DNA from: Bacteroidales bacterium
GTDB lineage: Bacteria; Bacteroidota; Bacteroidia; Bacteroidales; WCHB1-69
Direction: 5' to 3'
DNA length: 12,076 nucleotides
Assembly (NCBI GenBank): GCA_031272415.1
Contig: JAISTU010000172.1
Span: 1-12,076, forward strand
The translations under genes and the position numbers were made by a program. Shown one piece after another: positions 1 through 6,661 of this stretch. Each line of letters starts with the position of its first letter. The stretch's first letter is position 1. A model generated the notes under the pieces. The model had not been told where the DNA came from. It saw only the letters and a list, made by a program, of their open reading frames with translations, and searched no databases.

Positions 1-1
1 A

Positions 2-1117
2 AATATTGGAACAAACAATAAAACAAATAATAATAACGTTAATAATAATAAAAACAATATAGAAAATGAACAAAGACAAGAAGGAAGACAAGAAGGAAGT
101 AACATATCTGGTAGCTCCAATGTTTTGGTTAGAGATGAGTTCAGCGCCTTATTACCGAGTGAGGGAAGACCAACTGAAGGATTATCCGACCTTCGTAGAA
201 CCGATAATCTACGAGGAGGGGAAAGAATATCCAAGACGTATAATAGACCGTACTCAGGACTAACTCTGCAAGAAAAGTTAGAGAGTCTTATCCCCAGCGA
301 GGCAACTCCCCTTTTGAAAGAACATGAAGAACTTACAAAAGTTAATTATAGTGCCTTTATGTCAAATGCAAATCTCGTAGCCTCATTTTCCTTGCATGGA
401 TGGGGCTATGCTTTTTATTCTAATGGGACACAGTTGATTGCCATTAGCAGTAACCTCAAGAATATCCCCAATCGGGGTACGGATGCTACAATGATATTCT
501 ATCATCAAAATGAGGATGGCATTTTTGAAGTAAAAGGGGAATTATATGGTGTCTCAAAATCAGAAGTAAAAGAAATTACACAAACAATAAATCGGTTTTT
601 GCCACAGGGGACTACGATTTATGAAACAGTAAATATTTCTTATGATGGATTAAGATTTCTACTCTCTCAATTAAAACATGGATATAAAATGGGGAGAGTA
701 TACAATAAGACGGTTCCGATTTCAGTGGCTTCAAATTTCCCCTCATTGCCTAATTTTGCGCAGGTTGGGGAATATACCGCAGCAAGTGTAGACAAAGCGA
801 CAGCAGAAGTAATGAAAGCAGACATTGACAAGTTGTTAAAACCGTATGGCATGGAGGCAACTATTAGAGAATATGGGCATGATTCATATTCTGTTGCTAT
901 TCCCCAATTTACCGTTGTTGCTCAAAATGACAGTTATGAAGATAGGATAGATAAAATAGAACATCCTGAAGCATATACAGACGCGAGTGCAGAAAACACT
1001 CAAACAGATACTCAATCCGACACTCAATCCGAAATGCCACGTTTTTCTATCAGCCCGGCGACACTTTTAATTAAAAATGAAAAGTGTAGATATATTTTTT
1101 TTTGCATTTTGGGATAA
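2..1117 (+). CDS. 3' end of a large protein of unknown function, mobile-element-like (5' partial)
   Basis: The frame is open from the first bases of the window, so the true start lies upstream; the ATG at 66 is in another frame and the in-frame GTG at 125 is internal. The visible 371 residues begin with an Asn-rich stretch and a doubled RQEG repeat encoded by a perfect 12-nt tandem repeat at 74-97. A charged linker follows, then a globular region (about residues 95-310) with aromatic beta-type patches such as HGWGYAFYSNG. Next comes an acidic Thr/Gln/Ser linker from three 12-nt repeats (998-1033), then MPRFSISP. I do not recognise the fold. The combination of low-complexity linkers and a late RFSI-type motif resembles multi-domain 'large polyvalent' proteins of Bacteroidetes phages and conjugative elements, but that is inference. 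The last 17 or so residues (LLIKNEKC onward) are read out of repeat copy A, and its core supplies the TAA stop, so the natural C-terminus may be lost. Confidence 0.6.
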   Translation, partial: NIGTNNKTNNNNVNNNKNNIENEQRQEGRQEGSNISGSSNVLVRDEFSALLPSEGRPTEGLSDLRRTDNLRGGERISKTYNRPYSGLTLQEKLESLIPSEATPLLKEHEELTKVNYSAFMSNANLVASFSLHGWGYAFYSNGTQLIAISSNLKNIPNRGTDATMIFYHQNEDGIFEVKGELYGVSKSEVKEITQTINRFLPQGTTIYETVNISYDGLRFLLSQLKHGYKMGRVYNKTVPISVASNFPSLPNFAQVGEYTAASVDKATAEVMKADIDKLLKPYGMEATIREYGHDSYSVAIPQFTVVAQNDSYEDRIDKIEHPEAYTDASAENTQTDTQSDTQSEMPRFSISPATLLIKNEKCRYIFFCILG

Positions 1118-1174
1118 AAACGGTCTAAAATTAGGAAAAAAAATCTTCATTCTTCACTCTTCACTTTCCACTCT
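1073..1174 (+). repeat. Imperfect palindromic intergenic repeat, copy A
   Basis: The element is a nested inverted repeat. Its left arm (about 1073-1090, AATGAAAAGTGTAGA) pairs with four in-register 7-mers on the right (1144-1171: TCTTCAT, TCTTCAC, TCTTCAC, TTTCCAC, then TCT). Inside lie T9 (1095-1103) against A8 (1136-1143), and GCATTTTG (1104-1111) against CTAAAATTAGG (1125-1135). The same layout recurs at 6658-6764, and its left part at 12052-12076. The first half overlaps the end of the upstream coding frame and provides its stop codon. Confidence 0.65.
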
Positions 1175-1453
1175 AAAAAAAAACTCCATTCTCGAAGCAG
1201 AAATTTTGGAAAAATTGGAATTTCATTGCAAAATCAGGATGAAAAAATCACCAAAATCGTGTTTTGGAGGACGTTATCGTAAAAAATTGATAATCATGTT
1301 GTTTTTTGCAACTACTTAATAATCAAGTAATTATAAATTTTGAAAAAAAATCTTGAAAAAACCGAAAAATTTTTTTCTTGTTGATAATCAAGTAATTGTG
1401 ATTTTTTTTTAATTTTTTTTTTTGAATTATGTCTTTGATATTCAAAATAATTG
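1175..1453. other. Gene-free AT-rich interval upstream of HU
   Basis: I find no convincing gene between the end of repeat A and the HU promoter. An 80-codon open frame (1077-1319) crosses the repeat and has a composition set by poly-A and poly-T tracts, so I do not call it. The interval holds long T and A runs and three copies of a TTRATAATCAW near-palindrome. It may mark the boundary between an accessory segment to the left and conserved core genes to the right, but no integrase or defined attachment site is visible. Confidence 0.5.
1287..1397. promoter_or_regulatory. Triple operator-like near-palindrome TTRATAATCAW
   Basis: Three copies occur: TTGATAATCAT at 1287-1297, TTAATAATCAA at 1316-1326 and TTGATAATCAA at 1381-1391. 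The third is a perfect 5+1+5 palindrome. The second and third sit inside a 14-nt exact direct repeat, ATAATCAAGTAATT (1319-1332 and 1384-1397). They lie 57 to 167 bases upstream of the HU -7 promoter element, so repressor or activator binding at the HU promoter is a reasonable guess. No binding protein can be named from the sequence. Confidence 0.4.
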
Positions 1454-1461
1454 TATATTTG
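1434..1461 (+). promoter_or_regulatory. Bacteroidota-type promoter of the HU operon
   Basis: TATATTTG at 1454-1461 matches the Bacteroidota primary-sigma -7 element TAnnTTTG and is followed by GCAAAG. A TTTG at 1434-1437 could be the -33 element, but the 16-nt spacing is shorter than the usual 19-21. The predicted transcript would have a leader of about 65-70 nt before the HU ATG. Confidence 0.55.
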
Positions 1462-1534
1462 CAAAGTCCTTATCAGATAATTTTTTAGAGGACATTAAAT
1501 TTCATTTTTTTTTAAACTTAAAAACAAAGTAATA

Positions 1535-1819
1535 ATGACAAAAGCAGAATTAGTAGCAGAAATTGCACGCAAAACTGGAATTGAAAGAGCAGCCGTACAG
1601 GTTATACTTGAATCTTTCATGGGAACCGTAAAGGCTTCCTTGTTAAAAAAACAGAACGTATATTTACGTGGTTTTGGAAGTTTTATCATCAAAGATAGAG
1701 CAAAAAAGACGGGACGTAATATGGCAAAAGGAACAACTATGATTATTCCTGCCCATAAAATTCCTGCATTCAAACCGGCAAAGCCTTTTGTAACCACTGT
1801 TAAAAAAACATTAAAATAG
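1535..1819 (+). CDS. HU family DNA-binding protein
   Basis: This 94-residue protein is the usual length for HU/IHF. HU dimers bend and compact DNA in the nucleoid with little sequence preference. The N-terminal helices (MTKAELVAEIARKTGIERAA, about residues 1-40) form the dimer body. VYLRGFGSF (about 43-51) is the conserved turn into the beta-arm, and the arm runs through RNMAKGTTMIIPAHK to the PAFKPAKPF segment that ends the DNA-clamping region. The ATG at 1535 gives the canonical MTKAEL start. It lies 15 nt upstream of the small ribosomal protein gene with no terminator between, so the two are probably cotranscribed from the promoter at 1454. HU next to this small basic protein and RNase E/G is, as I recall, a common arrangement in Bacteroidota. 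It could equally be called IHF-like; the family assignment is firm. Confidence 0.95.
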   Translation: MTKAELVAEIARKTGIERAAVQVILESFMGTVKASLLKKQNVYLRGFGSFIIKDRAKKTGRNMAKGTTMIIPAHKIPAFKPAKPFVTTVKKTLK

Positions 1820-1834
1820 TAATAATTAGAGATT

Positions 1835-1924
1835 ATGCCAAGTGGTAAAAAAAGAAAAAGGCACAAGATGTCAACTCACAAAAGAAAAAAACGTTTGCGT
1901 AAAAACAGACATAAGAAGAAGTAA
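1835..1924 (+). CDS. Tiny basic ribosomal protein, AURKAIP1/COX24 (bS22/mS38-like) family
   Basis: A 29-codon gene begins MPSGKKRKRHKMSTHKRKKR; 20 of its 29 residues are Lys, Arg or His. It matches the short AURKAIP1/COX24-domain proteins annotated in Bacteroidota (typical start MPSGKKRKRHK, typical end NRHKKK). These are related to mitochondrial mS38 and mycobacterial bS22, which bind rRNA in the small ribosomal subunit near the decoding region. Its assignment to the ribosome here is by family similarity. It follows HU by 15 nt and ends 29 nt before the stem of a strong terminator, so it should be the last gene of the HU transcript. Its size makes automated gene callers miss it. Confidence 0.85.
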   Translation: MPSGKKRKRHKMSTHKRKKRLRKNRHKKK

Positions 1925-1953
1925 TCTTTTGTGAAACAATCAGTTGCAGAACT

Positions 1954-1996
1954 AAATTGCATATTCTGAAACTTTGAATATGCAATTTGGTTTTTT
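1954..1996 (+). terminator. Rho-independent terminator after the HU operon
   Basis: AAATTGCATATTC (1954-1966) and GAATATGCAATTT (1976-1988) form a perfect 13-bp stem around a 9-nt loop. A G-U pair and a C-G pair at 1952-1953/1989-1990 extend it. TTTTTT follows at 1991-1996. The stem is AT-rich but long. It ends the HU transcript and lies in the leader of the RNase gene, which argues against the in-frame TTG at 1987 as that gene's start. Confidence 0.85.
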
Positions 1997-2025
1997 GTGT
2001 TTATTTATTTAGTAAAAACAGAAGA

Positions 2026-3627
2026 GTGGTAAGAAAAGAATTATTTATAGACGCTTACGAAGATGAGGTAAAAATTGCCTTACTTGAAGACAAAGTTTTG
2101 GTAGAACTTCACAAAGAAAGGGATACGGACAGTTTTCATGTAGGAGATATTTTTATTGGTCGTGTAAGGCGGATTATTTCGGGTTTAAATGCTGCATTTG
2201 TGGATATTGGGCATGAAAAAGATGCCTTTTTGCACTATGTAGATTTGGGTATTTACCACCGTTCTATGCAAAATTATGTCAAAAATACTTTGTCTGGGCA
2301 TCATAAAAATGCATCATTAGTCAATATGCGATTAGAAAATCCGCTCCCCAAAGACGGAAATATAAAAGAAGTTCTTTCGTCGGGGCAGTTGGTTTTGGTG
2401 CAAATTGCCAAAGAGTCAATATCTACAAAAGGTCCCCGTTTGACGGGTGAGATTGCTTTTGCAGGGCGATATTTGGTTTTGATGCCTTTTGCAGACAAAG
2501 TATCTGTATCTCAAAAAATTAGAGGGCTTGATGAACGCAATCGTTTGAGAAAAATAGTTACCTCTTTTCGCCCCCGAAATATGGGAATTATTGTTCGCAC
2601 AGTAGCAAAAGGACAAAGTGAAGAGGTGTTACGAAAAGATTTAGAATCATTGCTTTGTAATTGGAATGAAGCCGTTGGGAATATCTCCGGCATCAAATTT
2701 CCTAAACGATTGATAGCCGAATTAGGACGTGCCTCTACCATTATGAGAGATATGCTCAACAATACTTTTGATACTATTTATGCAGGAAATAAAGCCATTT
2801 ATGATGAGATTTTGACTTATTTAAAAAGCATTTCCATTGATAAAGGCGAAATTGTAAGACTGCATAAAGGCAAAATGCCATTGTTTGAGTATTATGATAT
2901 TGACAAACAAATCAAAAGTTCCTTTGGGAAAAATGTTTCTATCAAGGGTGGCATCTATTTGGTGATTGAACACACGGAAGCCTTGCATGTAATAGATATA
3001 AACAGCGGACACAGAGTAAGTTCCGATAATACGCAGGAAATGAATGCGGTAGAGGTGAACTTACGAGCGGCAGTAGAAGTTGCCCGACAATTGCGTCTGC
3101 GGGATATGGGCGGTATAATTGTTGTCGATTTTATTGACATGCGTACAGCAGCCCATAGAAAAGAATTGTATAAATGTATCTCAGTGGAGATGCAAAAAGA
3201 TAAAGCAAGGCACAATATTTTGCCCCCTAATAAATTCGGATTAGTGCAGATTACACGCCAAAGAGTGCGACCCGAAGTGAGCATTGATGTGAGAGAATGT
3301 TGCCCACTTTGTAATGGTACAGGCATGATAAGTCCAACTATTTTGGTTGTAGATGAGATAGAAAACAGTATTCAAATGCTACTCCAATCTCAGAATATTA
3401 GCGGATTGTGTATCAGTGTGCATCCGTTTTTATACTCTTATCTCAAAGAGAAACATTATCGTTGGAAATGGTTGTTTAAATATAAAAAATGGATAACTTT
3501 GCATGAAAGGACGGCTTTTCATTTGTTGGAATATAAATTTTTCAGCAAAAAGACCGGAGAAATCAACTTTTGGACGCCCAAAGAAAAGACTTTATTTTTT
3601 CAAGAGTCAAACACAGATGAGATATAG
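2026..3627 (+). CDS. rng: Ribonuclease E/G family endoribonuclease
   Basis: This 533-residue single-strand-specific endoribonuclease matches RNase G in length and lacks the long disordered tail of RNase E. Such enzymes mature rRNA and start mRNA decay in the cytoplasm. An S1 RNA-binding domain occupies roughly residues 25-110 (VGDIFIGRVRRI, GLNAAFVDIGHEKDAFL). The DNase I-like catalytic core carries the metal-binding aspartates D324 (HVIDINSG) and D368 (VVDFIDM). The Zn-link that holds the dimer together is C426PLC429, followed by NGTG. I chose GTG 2026 because it gives the expected short lead into ELFIDAYEDEVKIALLEDK; the longer TTG frame at 1987 starts inside the terminator hairpin. No TAnnTTTG promoter is visible between terminator and start, so expression may depend on read-through or an unrecognised promoter. 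Its last 11 nt overlap the DUF4159 gene. Confidence 0.92.
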   Translation: MVRKELFIDAYEDEVKIALLEDKVLVELHKERDTDSFHVGDIFIGRVRRIISGLNAAFVDIGHEKDAFLHYVDLGIYHRSMQNYVKNTLSGHHKNASLVNMRLENPLPKDGNIKEVLSSGQLVLVQIAKESISTKGPRLTGEIAFAGRYLVLMPFADKVSVSQKIRGLDERNRLRKIVTSFRPRNMGIIVRTVAKGQSEEVLRKDLESLLCNWNEAVGNISGIKFPKRLIAELGRASTIMRDMLNNTFDTIYAGNKAIYDEILTYLKSISIDKGEIVRLHKGKMPLFEYYDIDKQIKSSFGKNVSIKGGIYLVIEHTEALHVIDINSGHRVSSDNTQEMNAVEVNLRAAVEVARQLRLRDMGGIIVVDFIDMRTAAHRKELYKCISVEMQKDKARHNILPPNKFGLVQITRQRVRPEVSIDVRECCPLCNGTGMISPTILVVDEIENSIQMLLQSQNISGLCISVHPFLYSYLKEKHYRWKWLFKYKKWITLHERTAFHLLEYKFFSKKTGEINFWTPKEKTLFFQESNTDEI

Positions 3628-4270
3628 ACTAATTGTAGCGGTGGTTTGTTTAATAAGTAGCCTGTCGCTTTTGCAGGGGCAACAAATTGCGTTGCTTAAA
3701 TACAAAGGAGGCGGTGATTGGTATGCCAATCCGACTTCTTTGCCCAATTTGGTGAAGTTTTGCAATCAAAATTTGCATACCTCACTGGGCGAGCCGGTAA
3801 CGGTAGAGGTCGGCAGTAGGGATATTTTTAATTATCCGTTTTTGCATTTAACAGGGCATGGAAATGTGGTCTTTTCGGACGAAGAATGCCAAAATTTACG
3901 GCAATATTTAATCGGCGGTGGTTTTTTGCATATTGACGACAATTATGGTATAGATAAATTTATCCGTGCCCAAATGAAAAAGGTTTTTCCTGAATTGGAA
4001 TTTGTAGAATTGCCCGCTAATCATCCCATTTATCATCAAAAATATGATTTTCCGAATGGATTGCCCAAAATACATGAGCATGATTTAAAACCTGCACAAG
4101 GATTTGGGTTAATTTATCAGGGACGATTGGTGTGTTTTTATACTTATGAGTGCGATTTGGGAGACGGGTGGGAAGATGCTGCCGTACATCATGACAGCGA
4201 AGCCACCCGAACAAAAGCCTTGCAAATGGGTGCTAATATTATATCTTATGTCTTCACCTCAACACCCTAA
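3617..4270 (+). CDS. DUF4159 domain protein, exported
   Basis: This protein has 217 residues. A signal peptide is clear: MRYR, then a hydrophobic segment (about residues 5-20, LIVAVVCLISSLSLL) before QGQQIALLKYKG, so cleavage probably falls near residue 20-21. The rest is one DUF4159 domain. It has the Bacteroidota-typical patches GGGDWYANPTSLPNLVKFCN, FLHIDDNYGIDKFIR, HPIYHQKYDFPNGLPKIHEHD and YECDLGDGWEDAAVH. The family is structurally related to class I glutamine amidotransferase-like or ThuA-like folds, but its biochemical role is unknown to me; periplasmic location is inferred from the signal peptide. The ATG at 3617 lies within the end of rng (11-nt overlap), pointing to translational coupling. 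A longer in-frame start at 3503 would lie deep inside rng and place the signal peptide internally, so I reject it. Confidence 0.88.
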   Translation: MRYRLIVAVVCLISSLSLLQGQQIALLKYKGGGDWYANPTSLPNLVKFCNQNLHTSLGEPVTVEVGSRDIFNYPFLHLTGHGNVVFSDEECQNLRQYLIGGGFLHIDDNYGIDKFIRAQMKKVFPELEFVELPANHPIYHQKYDFPNGLPKIHEHDLKPAQGFGLIYQGRLVCFYTYECDLGDGWEDAAVHHDSEATRTKALQMGANIISYVFTSTP

Positions 4271-4673
4271 TACAGAGAAAGTTAGGCTTGATAAGTGGCT
4301 GTGGGTTGTGAGAGTTTTCAAAACCCGCAATATGGCTACTTTGGCTTGTAATGCAGGGAAAGTGAAAATGGACGGTCAGTCCTGCAAACCCTCAAAAGAG
4401 GTTCGCAAAGGAGATATTTTGCAAATTCGTGTCCAAAATTTGCTAAAAACGGTAAAAGTTGTTGATTTTCCCAAAAGTCGTATCGCTGCCAAATTGGTAC
4501 CTGATTTTTATACAGACCTTACGCCACAGGAAGAGTACGAAAAACTGAAAAATCTACGCTCCCAAACCGAAACCAGAGAACACGGCATCGGACGTCCAAC
4601 AAAACGCGACCGAAGACAATTGGAATATGTTAAAAATCTCATCAAAAATGACACAGATTGGGAGGATGATTGA
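4248..4673 (+). CDS. S4-domain RNA-binding protein, Hsp15/HslR family
   Basis: This protein has 141 residues. The S4 RNA-binding domain spans about residues 10-58: VRLDKWLWVVRVFKTRNMA, the conserved Arg/Lys helix, then CNAGKVKMDGQSCKPSKEVRKGDIL. A basic tail (GIGRPTKRDRRQLEYVKN, from about 113) resembles Hsp15, which binds the free 50S subunit carrying nascent chains. That role is known for E. coli HslR and is inferred here. The ATG at 4248 overlaps the DUF4159 stop by 23 nt and puts the S4 domain at the expected N-terminal distance. The stop lies 35 nt before the RsmE ATG. The surroundings (RNase G, RsmE) fit a role in ribosome upkeep. Confidence 0.88.
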   Translation: MSSPQHPNTEKVRLDKWLWVVRVFKTRNMATLACNAGKVKMDGQSCKPSKEVRKGDILQIRVQNLLKTVKVVDFPKSRIAAKLVPDFYTDLTPQEEYEKLKNLRSQTETREHGIGRPTKRDRRQLEYVKNLIKNDTDWEDD

Positions 4674-4708
4674 CAATTGTACCCTTAAAAGCAGTAAAAA
4701 ATAAACCA

Positions 4709-5413
4709 ATGAATTTATTTTATCAACAGGATTTAATAATAGGGATTAGTACTCTAAGTGCCGAAGAGTCAAGGCATTGTGTAAAAGCATTAAGACTGAA
4801 AAAAGGCGATACCATCTTTTTGACAGACGGCAAAGGACATCTATTTAAGGCACGCATTGTAGATAATGATATAAAGTGCTGTACAATAGATATTTACGAG
4901 CAAATTACAGACTATCCTTCTTCTCAATATCGCTCTCATATTGCAGTCGCTCCTACCAAAAACAGCGACCGTTTGGAGTGGTTTATTGAGAAGGCGGTTG
5001 AGTTAGGAGTAACAAATATTACACTTCTGCAATGCGAACATTCCCAAAGACATACGGTCAATGTTGCTCGCATGGAACGTTTAATGATTGCCGCTTTAAA
5101 GCAGTCCTTACGTATACAATTGCCACATTTTACTGTCAATTGCAGCATTGATGATTTTTTTGCATCCATAGGGGATAAATATACTCAAAAATATATTGCT
5201 TATTGCGGAAAATTAGAGCAACCTGTACCTTTGTTAGAACAAGTTGTTGATAAACAATCCAATAGAGTGCTAATGATTGGACCTGAAGGGGATTTTTCAC
5301 CCGCCGAAGTACAAAAAGCAATACAAATGGGATTTATACCTATCTCTTTGGGACTGTTTAGATTACGGACAGAAACAGCCGCACTCAAAGCCGCCGTCCT
5401 GCTTGCAGAATAA
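4709..5413 (+). CDS. rsmE: 16S rRNA (uracil1498-N3)-methyltransferase
   Basis: This 234-residue enzyme has the normal RsmE length. It would use S-adenosylmethionine to methylate N3 of U1498 in helix 44 of 16S rRNA, acting on the assembled 30S subunit. The N-terminal PUA-like part (about residues 1-70) contains SRHCVKALRLKKGDTIFLTDGKG in the family position. The C-terminal SPOUT knot carries the SAM loop IGPEGDFSPAEV (G191 onward) and the closing motif LGLFRLRTETAALKA (R220 onward), both diagnostic. I chose ATG 4709 because MNLFYQQ matches the short lead of the family. A TTG at 4670 overlapping the previous stop would add 13 unlikely residues. It is the last gene of the block that begins with RNase G. 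Confidence 0.93.
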   Translation: MNLFYQQDLIIGISTLSAEESRHCVKALRLKKGDTIFLTDGKGHLFKARIVDNDIKCCTIDIYEQITDYPSSQYRSHIAVAPTKNSDRLEWFIEKAVELGVTNITLLQCEHSQRHTVNVARMERLMIAALKQSLRIQLPHFTVNCSIDDFFASIGDKYTQKYIAYCGKLEQPVPLLEQVVDKQSNRVLMIGPEGDFSPAEVQKAIQMGFIPISLGLFRLRTETAALKAAVLLAE

Positions 5414-5434
5414 TCGCAAAAAAAACGAATAGGG

Positions 5435-5453
5435 AAAATTACCTTTTAATTTT
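5435..5453 (+). terminator. Weak AT hairpin after rsmE, possible terminator
   Basis: AAAATTA (5435-5441) and TAATTTT (5447-5453) form a perfect 7-bp all-AT stem around CCTTT. It begins 21 nt after the rsmE stop, and the T run lies inside the stem rather than after it. It may contribute to termination, but the stem is weak and this is a low-confidence call. Confidence 0.3.
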
Positions 5454-5470
5454 TCACCAAATAAAAAGTG

Positions 5471-5478
5471 TATTTTTG
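5471..5478 (+). promoter_or_regulatory. Promoter -7 element of the DUF1016 gene
   Basis: TATTTTTG fits TAnnTTTG and lies 41 nt before the ATG. No TTTG is visible at the -33 position. Confidence 0.45.
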
Positions 5479-5519
5479 TAAAATATTAATTGCAATGCAA
5501 AGGGAAAAGTAAAAAAAAC

Positions 5520-6661
5520 ATGAGCAAAGGAATCACAACGCAGAAAAATAATCTCCTGTTCGACCGCATAAGTTCCATTATCGAGCAGGCGCGACAAAAG
5601 GTAGTAACTGCCGTCAATCTGACAATGGTTTATACCTACTACGAAATTGGCAGGTATATTGTAGAAGACGAACAGCAAGGCGAACAGCGTGCCGAATACG
5701 GCGAAACAGTTCTAAAAGACCTTGCAGAAAAACTGACAGAGAAATTTGGCAGAGGGTTCTCGTATAGTAATTTACGGCAAATCAGGCAATTTTATACTGT
5801 TTTCTCAAAAAGACAGACACTGTCTGTCAATTCTGAACAGGAAAGAACGAAAACAGTGTTTTCGCAATCTGAAATAATTCAGACTCTGTCTGAAGAATCT
5901 CAAGAAAAGGGAAACACCGATTACCCAATTCAAATTTCCGAAACAGTGTTGCGGAAATCCGACCCGCCAAAATTCGTTCTCTCGTGGTCGCATTATATCA
6001 AACTGATGCGCATTGCCGACCCGCTGGAACGCTCATTTTATGAAATTGAGGCGACCAATAACCGCTGGAGTTTGCGTGAATTGCAGCGGCAATGCGATAG
6101 TGCTTTGTATCAGCGACTTGCGTTGAGCAAAGATAAAGAAGGTGTTTTACGACTTGCCAAACGCGGGCAAATAATCGAAAAGCCCGAAGATGCACTCAAA
6201 GACCCGCTGATACTGGAATTTACGGGTTTCCCCGAAAATTATCGCTATTCAGAAAATGAGTTGGAAGAGCAACTTATCAATAAGTTGGAAATTTTATGCT
6301 CGAACTCGGCAAGGGTTTTACTTTTGCGGGCAGGCAAGTGCGCATTACCATTGATGAAAAACATTTTCGTGTCGATTTGGCATTTTTTAACCGCTATTTG
6401 AAGTCGTTTGTGCTGATTGACCTCAAAATCGGCGAACTCACACATCAGGATATTGGGCAAATGCAAATGTATGTCAATTATTACGACCGTTTTGTGAAAT
6501 TGGAGGACGAAAACAAAACCGTCGGTATTATTCTTTGCCAGGACAAAAGCGACACATTGGTAGAAATCACGCTCCCCGAAGATAATAAACAGATTTTCGC
6601 CAGTCGTTACCAAACGATTTTGCCATCAAAAGAAGAACTGAAAAAAGTTTTGGAAATTTGA
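5520..6661 (+). pseudogene. DUF1016/YhcG-type PD-(D/E)XK nuclease, frameshifted
   Basis: The N-terminal DUF1016 part is intact: TMVYTYYEIGRYIVE, GFSYSNLRQIRQFYTVF, KFVLSWSHYIKLMRI, ERSFYEIEATNNRWSLRELQRQ. It reads to ENELEEQLINKLE (residue 257), then shifts frame. The remaining DUF1016/PD-(D/E)XK catalytic half (VDLAFFNR, FVLIDLKIG, HQDIGQMQMYVNYYDRF) continues in the -1 frame from about 6290 to the TGA at 6659. Adding one A at 6288-6292 would restore GAA-AAT-TTT-ATG and a 380-residue protein of normal family length. As it stands, translation ends at 6401 after 293 residues without the catalytic core. Family members are nuclease-like proteins often found with restriction-modification or other defence islands; the reaction is not well established. 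The gene looks richer in G+C than rsmE and yifB, which suggests transfer. ATG 5520 gives the usual short lead. A sequencing error in the short A run cannot be excluded. Confidence 0.85.

Noticed and set aside
66..263. 65-codon open frame starting with an ATG at 66
   Set aside because: It overlaps the longer frame that is open from base 2, and its MNKDKKEDKKE start is the same 12-nt repeat read in another frame.
1144..1174. 7-mer array as a CRISPR or VNTR
   Set aside because: The units are only 7 nt without spacers, and they are the right arm of a palindrome; no cas genes are near.
1077..1319. 80-codon open frame (MKSVDIFFF...)
   Set aside because: It crosses repeat copy A and poly-A/T tracts; its composition is an artefact of the repeat and it has no family resemblance.
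1495..1866. Minus-strand 123-codon frame over HU
   Set aside because: It is the mirror of HU and the small ribosomal protein; those two carry clear family motifs.
1987..2025. TTG start extending RNase E/G by 13 residues
   Set aside because: The TTG lies within the descending arm of the terminator hairpin, and the extra residues do not fit the family N-terminus.
6286..6298. Programmed -1 ribosomal frameshift in the DUF1016 gene
   Set aside because: The local heptamer AATTTTA does not follow X-XXY-YYZ, and I saw no clear downstream stimulatory hairpin; a one-base deletion is simpler.
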